Assembly (NCBI RefSeq): GCF_002304225.1
Contig: NZ_NSLB01000001.1
Location: forward strand, 620,001 to 684,000
Length of the DNA: 64,000 nt
Direction: 5' to 3'
Source: Pseudomonas sp. HAR-UPW-AIA-41
Lineage (GTDB): Bacteria > Pseudomonadota > Gammaproteobacteria > Pseudomonadales > Pseudomonadaceae
Shown: one piece after another, positions 31,370 through 39,967 of the stretch
How the letters are laid out: the number at the start of each line of letters is the position of its first letter
How positions within the stretch are numbered: position 1 is the first letter of the stretch
The notes under the pieces: model-generated
What the model saw: the letters and a program-made list of their open reading frames with translations, nothing else
Database searches by the model: none
Told to the model about the DNA's origin: nothing
Made by a program: the position numbers and the translations under genes

Positions 31370-32443
31370 TCAACGCTGGCGCTTGGGCAGTACGTCCTTG
31401 AGCTTGGCGTGCATGCTGCGCACGCTCTTCTCGGTAGCTTCCCAGTCGATGCAGGCGTCGGTGATCGAAACACCATATTGCAGTTGGCACAGATCCTTCG
31501 GAATGGGCTGGCTGCCCCAGCCGAGGTGGCTTTCCACCATCAGGCCGACGATCGAGTTGTTGCCTTCGAGAATCTGGTTGGCAACGTTGTCCATCACCAG
31601 AGGCTGCAGCGCCGGATCCTTGTTGGAATTGGCGTGGCTGCAGTCGACCATGATGTTGGCCTTGATCTTGGCTTTGCTCAGCTCCTGCTCGCAGAGCGCG
31701 ATACTGACCGAGTCATAGTTCGGCTTGCCATTGCCGCCGCGCAGAACCACGTGGCCGTAGGGGTTGCCCTTGGTGGTGACGATGGATACGCCGCCCAGCT
31801 GATTGATGCCGAGGAAACGGTGCGGACTGGAAACCGATTGCAGTGCGTTGATGGCGACTGTCAGGCTGCCGTCGGTGCCGTTCTTGAAGCCCACGGCCGA
31901 AGACAGGCCGGAGGCCATCTCGCGGTGAGTCTGGGACTCGGTTGTGCGAGCGCCGATCGCGGACCAACTGATCAGGTCCTGCAGGTACTGCGGGGAAATC
32001 GGATCCAGGGCTTCGGTGGCCGTCGGCAGGCCCATCTCGGCCAGGTCGCGCAGCAGTTGGCGGCCAATGTGCAGGCCATCCTGAATCTTGAAGGAATCAT
32101 CCAGGTACGGGTCGTTGATCAGACCCTTCCAGCCGACCGTGGTGCGTGGCTTTTCGAAGTACACGCGCATGACCAGAAACAGGGTATCGGACACCTCGGC
32201 GGCCAGTACCTTGAGACGCTCGGCATACTCTTTGGCGGCCTTGACATCATGGATCGAGCAGGGGCCGATCACCACGAACAGGCGGTGATCCTTGCCATCA
32301 AGGATGTCACGAACGACCTGGCGGCCATGGGCAACGGTCTTGAGCGCTGCATCGCTCAGGGGGATTTCGCGCTTAAGTTGCTCGGGGGTGATCAGGGTTT
32401 CATTCGAGGCAACGTTAAGGTCGTCAATCGGTAAATCAGCCAT
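31370..32443 (-). CDS. aroF: 3-deoxy-7-phosphoheptulonate (DAHP) synthase, AroF/G/H class I
   Basis: First enzyme of the shikimate pathway: condenses PEP and erythrose 4-phosphate in the cytoplasm. With the ATG at 32443 the product is 357 residues (MADLPIDDLN), the form I remember for Pseudomonas; the ATG at 32455 would add four residues. Family motifs: FVVIGPCSIHD, MRVYFEKPRTTVGWKGLINDP, KNGTDGSL, LRGGNGKPNYD, VDCSHANSNKD and GLMVESHL. The symbol among aroF, aroG and aroH is uncertain because feedback specificity cannot be read here. Confidence 0.95.
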   Translation of the reverse strand: MADLPIDDLNVASNETLITPEQLKREIPLSDAALKTVAHGRQVVRDILDGKDHRLFVVIGPCSIHDVKAAKEYAERLKVLAAEVSDTLFLVMRVYFEKPRTTVGWKGLINDPYLDDSFKIQDGLHIGRQLLRDLAEMGLPTATEALDPISPQYLQDLISWSAIGARTTESQTHREMASGLSSAVGFKNGTDGSLTVAINALQSVSSPHRFLGINQLGGVSIVTTKGNPYGHVVLRGGNGKPNYDSVSIALCEQELSKAKIKANIMVDCSHANSNKDPALQPLVMDNVANQILEGNNSIVGLMVESHLGWGSQPIPKDLCQLQYGVSITDACIDWEATEKSVRSMHAKLKDVLPKRQR

Positions 32444-32573
32444 CGGGGTACTCATCAGGTCACGGATGCCGGCCGCCAGCCTCCCCGCGCGGCGGAGCAC
32501 AGCACGACGGGCGCTGCGGGGAAGGCCGAACCTTAGCGCGTCGGGCGGGCGGAAACAATGGGCAGGGCGGGCT

Positions 32574-32987
32574 TCAGGCGTGGCCGGATGCCGCAAAGGT
32601 GGCACCGTGCAAGGCAATCCAGTCGCGCGCGACCTCTTCTATCGGCAGGCTGTGGCCGACTTCGGCTTCGCGTTGCAGGCGATAGCATTCGATCTGACAG
32701 ACCTGCTCGACCATGCGCGCGCGGAACAGGTTGTCCTCATCGGTGAAGGCAATGCCTACCAGATAGTCGCCGGCACGCTTGCGGCACCAGGCAACCACAC
32801 CGCTGTAGTGGGCTTCGCTGCCGAGCAGCGGCACGTGAAGCTCCACCCAGAGACCGCGCTTGAAGTTGCGCTGCGAGTTGCAGGCAACCCCACCGAGGCT
32901 GATATTGTTGAGCTGCTGGTGCACCTGTTGCTTTCGGGCAATCAGCTCCACCGGCATTTCTGTAGGGTGACGCAGGTATTGACGCAT
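32574..32987 (-). CDS. PilZ-domain c-di-GMP-binding protein
   Basis: A 137-residue single PilZ domain. The c-di-GMP signature is visible: RQYLRHP at the N-terminus and NNISLGGVA about 30 residues on, matching RxxxR and (D/N)xSxxG. It probably acts as a cytoplasmic c-di-GMP receptor; the target is unknown. GGAGTACGCCGCC supports the ATG at 32987. The start codon overlaps an ATG of the opposite strand, so control of this gene and the thioredoxin-like gene may interfere. Confidence 0.88.
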   Translation of the reverse strand: MRQYLRHPTEMPVELIARKQQVHQQLNNISLGGVACNSQRNFKRGLWVELHVPLLGSEAHYSGVVAWCRKRAGDYLVGIAFTDEDNLFRARMVEQVCQIECYRLQREAEVGHSLPIEEVARDWIALHGATFAASGHA

Positions 32988-33036
32988 GGCGGCGTACTCC
33001 GAGTGCCGACAAACGCAAGGCGGTGATGTCAGTATA

Positions 33037-33372
33037 GTGGCAAATCTGCGGCTGTCCGATCTGGATGCCGATCGCCAGTTACTGGATCTGCCGGGCGCCT
33101 CGCTGGTGATCTTTACCAGCATGGGTTGTGCCAGTTGCCGCTTTCTGGAGCAGTGGCTGCCTAAACAGACACTGCCCGTTCAGCGATTGATCTGGATCGA
33201 TGCCGGCGAGAGTCAGGGATTGGTCAGTCGTTACGAGGTTTTCCATCTGCCAGCTCTGTTTCTGGTGCGTGATGGTCATTTTTTTGGCGAGGTGCGCGCA
33301 GCTCTGCGTGGCGACTCGCTGGTCAAGGCGCTGGCCGTGCAGTGGCAACAGCCAGCCGAGGAGCTCCCCTGA
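33037..33372 (+). CDS. Thioredoxin-like protein
   Basis: Thioredoxin-fold protein with redox motif SMGCASCRFLEQW (CxxC, spacing Ala-Ser rather than Gly-Pro) and the cis-Pro loop FHLPALFLVRDG. It has no signal peptide, so it should be cytoplasmic. The start is uncertain: the GTG at 33037 gives 111 residues and fits the fold; an in-frame ATG at 32986 gives 128 residues and overlaps the PilZ start codon. The stop overlaps the panE-like start (TGATG), so the two are translationally coupled. Confidence 0.8.
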   Translation: MANLRLSDLDADRQLLDLPGASLVIFTSMGCASCRFLEQWLPKQTLPVQRLIWIDAGESQGLVSRYEVFHLPALFLVRDGHFFGEVRAALRGDSLVKALAVQWQQPAEELP

Positions 33373-34307
33373 TGGTTGAACAACGCTCGCCGCGGATCGG
33401 CATTATTGGTGCCGGGGCGATTGGCGGTTATTACGGCATGCTGCTGGCCCGTGCCGGTCTGGATGTCCATTTTCTCCTGCGCAGCGACTACGCCGTTGTC
33501 GCTGAACAGGGCCTGCGACTCGACAGTGTCGTACATGGCCAGCTGCATCTGAGCAACCTGCAGGTCTATGCCGATGCGGCCAGCATGCCGGCGTGCGACT
33601 GGCTGCTGGTGGGCGCCAAGACCACCAGTAATGCCGAGCTGGCCCCGCTGCTGGTGCAGATTGCCGCACCCGGTGCCAAGGTGGTGTTGCTGCAGAATGG
33701 ACTGGCTGTGGAAGAGACGCTGCGTCCGCTGCTCCCGGACTCCCTGCATCTGCTGGGTGGCCTGTGTTTCATCTGCGTGCACCGAGCTGCCGCCGGGCAG
33801 ATCGTGCATCAGGCCTATGGTGGCATCAATCTGGGCTATCACTCGGGGCCCGGCGATGGTGATGCTGTTCTGGCTGAAGGCGTGGCGCTGCTGCGTCAGG
33901 CTGAGATTGATGCCAATCCGGTCGCCAATCTGGCACAGGCGCGTTGGCAGAAGCTGGTGTGGAACGTGCCTTACAACGGGCTTTCCGTGCTGCTCAACAG
34001 CGGTACTGCAGCCATGATGCAGCAGTCCGATAGCCGTGCACTGATTGCCAGCTTGATGGAAGAAGTGATCAGCGCAGCCGCCGCCTGTGGCCATGCCTTG
34101 CCGGAGGGATTGGCGGACAAGCTGCTTCTGGCAACCGACCGTATGCCGGATTATCTGCCGAGTATGTATCACGACCGGCAACTGGGTCGGGTGATGGAGC
34201 TCGACGCGGTTTATGCCGCACCGCTGGCCGTGGCAGCCGCCGCGGGCGTGTGCATGCCGCAGACGCGCATGCTGCTGCAATGCCTGCGTTTCCTCGAAAC
34301 GCCCTGA
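33372..34307 (+). CDS. Ketopantoate reductase-like protein (PanE/ApbA family)
   Basis: NAD(P)-dependent 2-dehydropantoate reductase family, 311 residues. The Rossmann motif is GAGAIGGYYG (about 11-20), then LLVGAKTTSNAEL, LLQNGLAVEE and the catalytic Lys region QKLVWNVPYNGLSVLLN. This is the architecture of PanE, which makes pantoate for CoA. Because Pseudomonas genomes carry more than one PanE-like gene, I leave the symbol open. Coupled to the thioredoxin-like gene; the 5'-nucleotidase gene follows after 12 bases. Confidence 0.87.
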   Translation: MVEQRSPRIGIIGAGAIGGYYGMLLARAGLDVHFLLRSDYAVVAEQGLRLDSVVHGQLHLSNLQVYADAASMPACDWLLVGAKTTSNAELAPLLVQIAAPGAKVVLLQNGLAVEETLRPLLPDSLHLLGGLCFICVHRAAAGQIVHQAYGGINLGYHSGPGDGDAVLAEGVALLRQAEIDANPVANLAQARWQKLVWNVPYNGLSVLLNSGTAAMMQQSDSRALIASLMEEVISAAAACGHALPEGLADKLLLATDRMPDYLPSMYHDRQLGRVMELDAVYAAPLAVAAAAGVCMPQTRMLLQCLRFLETP

Positions 34308-34319
34308 AGGAGCCTGAGC

Positions 34320-35225
34320 ATGGCCAAGGGATTGGGCGACAAACTGGTGGTGGCCATTTCTTCAAGCGCCTTGTTCGACTTGAGTGCCAGTCACTGGGTC
34401 TATGAAACGCAGGGTATCGAGGCTTACCGGCAGTATCAGATCGACCATGAGGACGAGTGCCTGCAGCCCGGCGAAGCTTTTCCGCTGGTGCAGAAGCTGC
34501 TGGCGCTCAACCCGCCGGGTGGTGAGGCGCGTACCGAGGTGATCCTGGTGTCGCGCAACAGCGCCGATACGGGGCTGCGCGCGTTCAATTCCATCCAGCA
34601 GCATGGCCTTCCCATCTCCCGCGCGGCATTCGTGGGTGGGCGCAGTCCCTATCCCTACCTGGCGGCGTTTGGCTGCCATCTGTTTCTCTCGACCCATGCC
34701 GAAGATGTGCGCAACGCGCTGGCGGCGGGGTTTGCTGCGGCGACCATCCTCTCCGGTGGCAGTCGCCGGGCCGACAGCGGTGAACTGCGCATTGCCTTCG
34801 ATGGTGATGCCGTACTGTTTTCCGATGAGTCCGAGCGGGTTTACCAGCAGAGCGGGCTGGATGCCTTTCAGCGCAGTGAGCGTCAGGCGGCCCATCAGCC
34901 GCTGGCGGGCGGGCCGTTCAAGCCTTTCCTTGCGGCACTGAACCGGTTGCAGCAGGCCTTTCCGGCTGAGGCCTGTCCGATTCGCACGGCATTGGTTACT
35001 GCGCGTTCCGCGCCTGCCCATGAGCGGGTGATCCGCACCCTGCGCGATTGGGATATCCGTCTGGATGAGTCGCTGTTTCTCGGTGGCCTGGATAAATCGG
35101 GGTTCCTCGAGGCTTTTGCTGCCGACGTGTTTTTCGATGATCAATTGGGCCATTGTGAGAAGGCGCGCGGGGTTGTGCCGACGGGTCATGTTCCCCATGG
35201 CATCAGCAATAGCGAGCAGGGCTGA
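34320..35225 (+). CDS. Cytosolic 5'-nucleotidase (NT5C1-like)
   Basis: A 301-residue member of the 5'-nucleotidase family otherwise known from vertebrate cN-I. Characteristic segments: LVVAISSSALFDL (first Asp-containing loop of the HAD fold), QKLLALNPP, EVILVSRNSADTGLRAFNSI, AFVGGRSPYPYL and AFDGDAVLFSDESE, then RTALVTARSAPAHERVI and FLGGLDKSGFL. It likely dephosphorylates nucleoside monophosphates. A GGAG site precedes the ATG and the spacing suggests an operon with the panE-like gene. Confidence 0.87.
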   Translation: MAKGLGDKLVVAISSSALFDLSASHWVYETQGIEAYRQYQIDHEDECLQPGEAFPLVQKLLALNPPGGEARTEVILVSRNSADTGLRAFNSIQQHGLPISRAAFVGGRSPYPYLAAFGCHLFLSTHAEDVRNALAAGFAAATILSGGSRRADSGELRIAFDGDAVLFSDESERVYQQSGLDAFQRSERQAAHQPLAGGPFKPFLAALNRLQQAFPAEACPIRTALVTARSAPAHERVIRTLRDWDIRLDESLFLGGLDKSGFLEAFAADVFFDDQLGHCEKARGVVPTGHVPHGISNSEQG

Positions 35226-35264
35226 CTACCCTGTAGAGGCCACGTTGGTAGTTGAGGAAGTCAC

Positions 35265-35765
35265 ATGGTGCAGTCGATTCTGTATGCCACTGATCTGGGT
35301 CTGTATTCGCCCTACGTCCTGCAGCACGCACTGAGTCTGGCGAGGTCATTCGGCGCCCAGTTGCATGTGGTGCATGCCGTGGAGCCGCTGAGCCTGTTTG
35401 CCGAATCGGTATTGCAGACCTATGTCGAGGAAACGCGTTTGCGCGAGTTGCGCGAGAAGGGCATGCAGGTCGTGCTGGAAAGCATTCGTCAGCGCGTACT
35501 GGAAAGTTTTCGCGAGGAAATGCAGGACGCCGGTCAGGACATGCAGCTGATTGCTTCCCTGCAGGTGGTGCAGGGCGATCCGCCGCAGGTCATTCTCGAT
35601 GAGGCCAATCGGCTGGGTGTCGAGCTGGTGGTGGTCGGGAGCCACAGTCATGGCACCGCCTGGGATGCCCCGCTGGGGCGCACGGCCCTGCGTTTGCTGC
35701 AGCTGGCCGAGGTGCCGGTATATCTGGTGCCGATGCTGCAGCACCGTGGGCGGGGAGATTTCTGA
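35265..35765 (+). CDS. Universal stress protein
   Basis: UspA-fold protein of 166 residues beginning MVQSILYATDLGLYSPY. The C-terminal nucleotide loop VVGSHSHGTAWDAPLGRTALRLL keeps the GxxxHG-type ATP-binding pattern. A charged helical insertion (about 47-90) is longer than in UspA. Function is generally stress survival. GAGGAAGTCAC supports the start. Confidence 0.9.
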   Translation: MVQSILYATDLGLYSPYVLQHALSLARSFGAQLHVVHAVEPLSLFAESVLQTYVEETRLRELREKGMQVVLESIRQRVLESFREEMQDAGQDMQLIASLQVVQGDPPQVILDEANRLGVELVVVGSHSHGTAWDAPLGRTALRLLQLAEVPVYLVPMLQHRGRGDF

Positions 35766-35822
35766 TAGATCGTCGGACGGACGGCAAGCAGAATAAAAAA
35801 AAGCGACTAGCTTTACTGGTTA

Positions 35823-36864
<1,042 letters not shown>

Positions 36865-36880
36865 GTTTCTTCTGCGCAAC

Positions 36881-36908
36881 AAAAAGCCCGGCCTAGGCCG
36901 GGCTTTTT
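36881..36908. terminator. Bidirectional terminator between cysB and cysH
   Basis: A 28-base perfect palindrome: A5 then GCCCGGCC/GGCCGGGC around a central TAGG-type turn, then T5. It serves both convergent genes (stops at 36864 plus and 36921 minus). Confidence 0.92.
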
Positions 36909-36920
36909 CATGGCCGCTGA

Positions 36921-37655
36921 TCAGCCTTTGCTGATCAGGTTGCCGGCGTGCAGGCCGCACTCCTTGTGTGTGGCTTCCTCCCACCACCAGCGGCCTTCGC
37001 GCTCATGCTGGTTAGGCAGTACCGGACGGGTGCAGGGCTCGCAGCCGATGCTGATGAAGCCGCGCTCGTGCAGGGGGTTGTACGGCAGCTCCAACATGCG
37101 GATGTAGCCCCAGACTTCCTCGCTGCTCATCTGCGCCAGCGGATTGAACTTGTACAGAGGACGTTCAGGCGTGGAGAAGGCTGCGTCCAGTTCAAGTCCG
37201 GCTACCTGGCTGCGGGTACCGGGGCTCTGGTCGCGGCGCTGACCCGTGGCCCAGGCCTTGACGGTCGCCAGCTTGCGCTTGAGTGGGGCAATCTTGCGCA
37301 CGCCGCAGCACTCGCCGTGGCCATCCTTGTAGAAGCTGAACAGGCCCTTGTCCTTGACCAGTGCTTCGACAGCTGCGGCTTCAGGCGACAGCACTTCAAT
37401 GGCGATGCCGTAGTGCTCGCGGACCTGCTCGATGAAGCGGTAGGTCTCCGGATGCAGACGACCGGTATCCAGGCTGAACACCTTGACGTTCTTGTTCAGC
37501 TTCCAGGCCATGTCGACCAGCACCACGTCTTCGGCGCCGCTGAAGGAGATCCACAGCTCGTCGCCGAAGTGCTCGAAGGCCAGTTTGAGAATGTCTTGTG
37601 GTGACTTGTTGGCGTAACTGGCAGCCAGCTCGGCGGCATTGAAGGGTTGGCTCAT
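36921..37655 (-). CDS. cysH: CysH, adenylyl-sulfate (APS) reductase with 4Fe-4S cluster
   Basis: Reduces adenylyl sulfate to sulfite in assimilatory sulfate reduction. From the ATG at 37655 (AAGGAA upstream) the product is 244 residues. Cluster cysteines are Cys116-Cys117 in GECCGVRK and Cys205/Cys208 in IGCEPC; Cys233 in KECGLH is the nucleophile. The double CC plus CxxC set separates this APS-type enzyme from the cluster-free PAPS reductase of E. coli. Earlier in-frame starts to 37715 lack support. CysB is encoded next door and probably controls it. Confidence 0.96.
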   Translation of the reverse strand: MSQPFNAAELAASYANKSPQDILKLAFEHFGDELWISFSGAEDVVLVDMAWKLNKNVKVFSLDTGRLHPETYRFIEQVREHYGIAIEVLSPEAAAVEALVKDKGLFSFYKDGHGECCGVRKIAPLKRKLATVKAWATGQRRDQSPGTRSQVAGLELDAAFSTPERPLYKFNPLAQMSSEEVWGYIRMLELPYNPLHERGFISIGCEPCTRPVLPNQHEREGRWWWEEATHKECGLHAGNLISKG

Positions 37656-37847
37656 CAGGCGGTTCCTTATCACTGGCGCCTGTGCGCGGCGCTTTCGTGG
37701 CGGCGATGTTAGCAAAGCCGCTTTATATTCCTAAATAACGATAGCTAACGGTGACCTTGTGCTTTGGGTATAAGGCACGCGTTGCACTGCGGCAGGCGAG
37801 TCGCTAGAGTGCCGCCTTCTTTCATCACCTTGTTCAAGGAGTCGCCT

Positions 37848-38465
37848 GTGGAAATCGCCTGTCTCGACCTGGAAGGCGTGCTGGTCCCGGAAATCTGGAT
37901 CGCATTTGCCGAGAAAACTGGTATCGATGCGCTGAAGGCGACCACTCGCGACATCCCCGATTACGACGTGCTGATGAAGCAGCGCCTGCGCATTCTGGAT
38001 GAGCATGGTCTGAAGCTGAAGGATATTCAGGATGTGATCGCAACCCTGAAACCCCTGGAAGGCGCCGTTGAATTTGTTGACTGGCTGCGCGAGCGTTTCC
38101 AGGTGGTGATCCTGTCCGACACCTTCTACGAGTTCTCCCAGCCGCTGATGCGTCAGCTGGGCTTCCCGACCCTGCTGTGCCACAAGCTGATCACCGACGA
38201 GACCGATCGTGTGGTGGATTATCAGCTGCGCCAGAAGGATCCCAAGCGTCAGTCGGTCATTGCTTTCAAGAGCCTCTACTACCGTGTGATCGCTGCCGGC
38301 GACTCGTACAACGACACCACCATGCTCAGCGAGGCCCATGCCGGCATCCTGTTCCATGCCCCGGATAACGTGATTCGCGAGTTCCCGCAATTCCCGGCTG
38401 TACACACCTATGAGGATCTCAAGAAAGAGTTCCTCAAGGCCTCGGTACGCAACCTCAGCCTGTAA
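37848..38465 (+). CDS. thrH: ThrH, phosphoserine phosphatase / homoserine kinase bifunctional protein
   Basis: HAD-superfamily enzyme known from P. aeruginosa, with phosphoserine phosphatase and phosphoserine:homoserine phosphotransferase activity. The GTG at 37848 follows AAGGAGTCGCCT and gives 205 residues, the known length. Asp7 in CLDLEGVL is the predicted nucleophile, with Ser/Thr in VVILSDTFYEF, Lys in QKDPKR and AAGDSYNDTTML as the remaining HAD motifs. Single gene with its own terminator. Confidence 0.95.
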   Translation: MEIACLDLEGVLVPEIWIAFAEKTGIDALKATTRDIPDYDVLMKQRLRILDEHGLKLKDIQDVIATLKPLEGAVEFVDWLRERFQVVILSDTFYEFSQPLMRQLGFPTLLCHKLITDETDRVVDYQLRQKDPKRQSVIAFKSLYYRVIAAGDSYNDTTMLSEAHAGILFHAPDNVIREFPQFPAVHTYEDLKKEFLKASVRNLSL

Positions 38466-38476
38466 GGCTGAGTCAT

Positions 38477-38506
38477 AAAAAAGGCCCGCGAATGCGGGCC
38501 TTTTTT
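38477..38506. terminator. Bidirectional terminator between thrH and pabB
   Basis: Stem AGGCCCGC/GCGGGCCT with GAAT loop, flanked by A6 and T6. It can serve the convergent thrH (stop 38465) and pabB (stop 38520). Confidence 0.9.
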
Positions 38507-38519
38507 GTTGTGGTCACGC

Positions 38520-39866
38520 TCAGAGCGTCTGTTCCAGGGTGCGCAGCAGCACATCGACCTTGGTCAGCGACTCCTGGTATTCGGCCTGCCAGTTCGAGTC
38601 GGCCACGATTCCACCACCGCCCCAGCAGGATACCTGGCCGTCCTTGAACAGCAGCGTTCGGATAGCGATCGAGCTGTCCATCTCGCCGCGCACATCCAGA
38701 TAGAGCAGGGAGCCGCAGTAGATCGAACGGCGGGTCGGTTCCAGTTCGTCGATGATCTGCATGGCACGGATTTTCGGTGCGCCGGTAATCGAGCCGCCCG
38801 GGAAGCTGCCCAGCAGCAGGTCGATGCTGTCCTTGCCGGGCGCCAGCTGTCCGGTCACGCAACTCACCAGGTGGTGCACGTTGGGGTAGCTTTCCAGAGC
38901 AAAGAGTTCTGGTACCCGCACCGAGCCAATGGCGCAGCTGCGCCCCAGGTCATTGCGCAGCAGGTCGACGATCATCAGGTTTTCTGCGCGATCCTTGCGG
39001 CTGTTCAGCAGTTCTGCCGCGTTGGCCTGGTCGCTTGGTTCGGTGTTGCCGCGTGGTCGGGTGCCCTTGATCGGTCGCGTTTCCACGTGTCCCTGACTGA
39101 CTTTGAGAAAGCGCTCCGGCGACAGGCTGACGATGGCGTCATCGGCGGCCAGGCTCAGATAGGCAGAGAAGGGTGTCGGGCAGGCCTGACGCAGCAGGCT
39201 AAAGGCTGGCCAGGGGTTGCCCTGGTAGGGGGCCTGAAAGCGTTGCGCGAAGTTGACCTGGTAGCAGTCGCCGCTGTGGATGTAGTCCTGAATACGGCCG
39301 ATAGCCTCGGCGTAAGCCGCCTGGCTGATGCCCGCCTGAAAAGGCGCCTGCAAAGCAAAGTGGCTTGAGGCGGTTGGCGCATCGCTGCTCAACAGCTGCA
39401 GCAGGTTGTCTCGGCGGGCGTCTGTCAGGCTGGGGTGGCAGACCAACTGGCAGCGTTGCTGCTGGTGGTCGGTGATTAGCGCCCAGTCATAAAGACCGAA
39501 GCTGGCCTGTGGCAGCGCGAGGTCATCCTGTGCCTGGCTGGGTAGCGCCTCCAGCCGGCGGCCGAAGTCGTAACTCAGATAGCCGATCAGGCCGCCGGCG
39601 AATGGCAGCTCACAGCCGTCCGGCACGTCTGCGTGGCCAAGCCGGTTGAGGGCTTCACGCAGGCGCGCGGCAAAGTCGTTGGCCGATTCGTCACTGCCAA
39701 TTCGCAGCTGGGCCAATGGCCAGGCGCTGATTAGGTCATAGCGTCCGCGCTCGGCATTTGGGCGCCCGGCATCAAGCAGCACGGCTCCCTCTGCGTGACA
39801 GAGTCGCTTGAAGTAGTCGGCAGGGTCAGCTCGGTAGGCGAGCGGAATAACGGAACAGGTCGGCAT
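38520..39866 (-). CDS. pabB: PabB, aminodeoxychorismate synthase component I
   Basis: Converts chorismate and ammonia to aminodeoxychorismate for folate synthesis. The 448 residues belong to the TrpE/PabB fold. The motif RPIKGTRPRG near residue 265 has Lys where anthranilate synthase has Ala (PIAGT), which identifies PabB. SPERFL, DRAENLMIVDLLRNDLGR, GSFPGGSITGAPK and CWGGGGIVADS are the other conserved blocks. It is the last gene on the minus strand before the regulator pair, and is divergent from it. Confidence 0.95.
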   Translation of the reverse strand: MPTCSVIPLAYRADPADYFKRLCHAEGAVLLDAGRPNAERGRYDLISAWPLAQLRIGSDESANDFAARLREALNRLGHADVPDGCELPFAGGLIGYLSYDFGRRLEALPSQAQDDLALPQASFGLYDWALITDHQQQRCQLVCHPSLTDARRDNLLQLLSSDAPTASSHFALQAPFQAGISQAAYAEAIGRIQDYIHSGDCYQVNFAQRFQAPYQGNPWPAFSLLRQACPTPFSAYLSLAADDAIVSLSPERFLKVSQGHVETRPIKGTRPRGNTEPSDQANAAELLNSRKDRAENLMIVDLLRNDLGRSCAIGSVRVPELFALESYPNVHHLVSCVTGQLAPGKDSIDLLLGSFPGGSITGAPKIRAMQIIDELEPTRRSIYCGSLLYLDVRGEMDSSIAIRTLLFKDGQVSCWGGGGIVADSNWQAEYQESLTKVDVLLRTLEQTL

Positions 39867-39967
39867 CAGGTCTGGCCAGGGAGGCGCGGATGCCGATTGT
39901 AGACTGCCGGCTGCCTTCGTCCTAGAGCCTCTCTGCGGGTTTACTTGAACGGCAGGTGCTGATTAGT

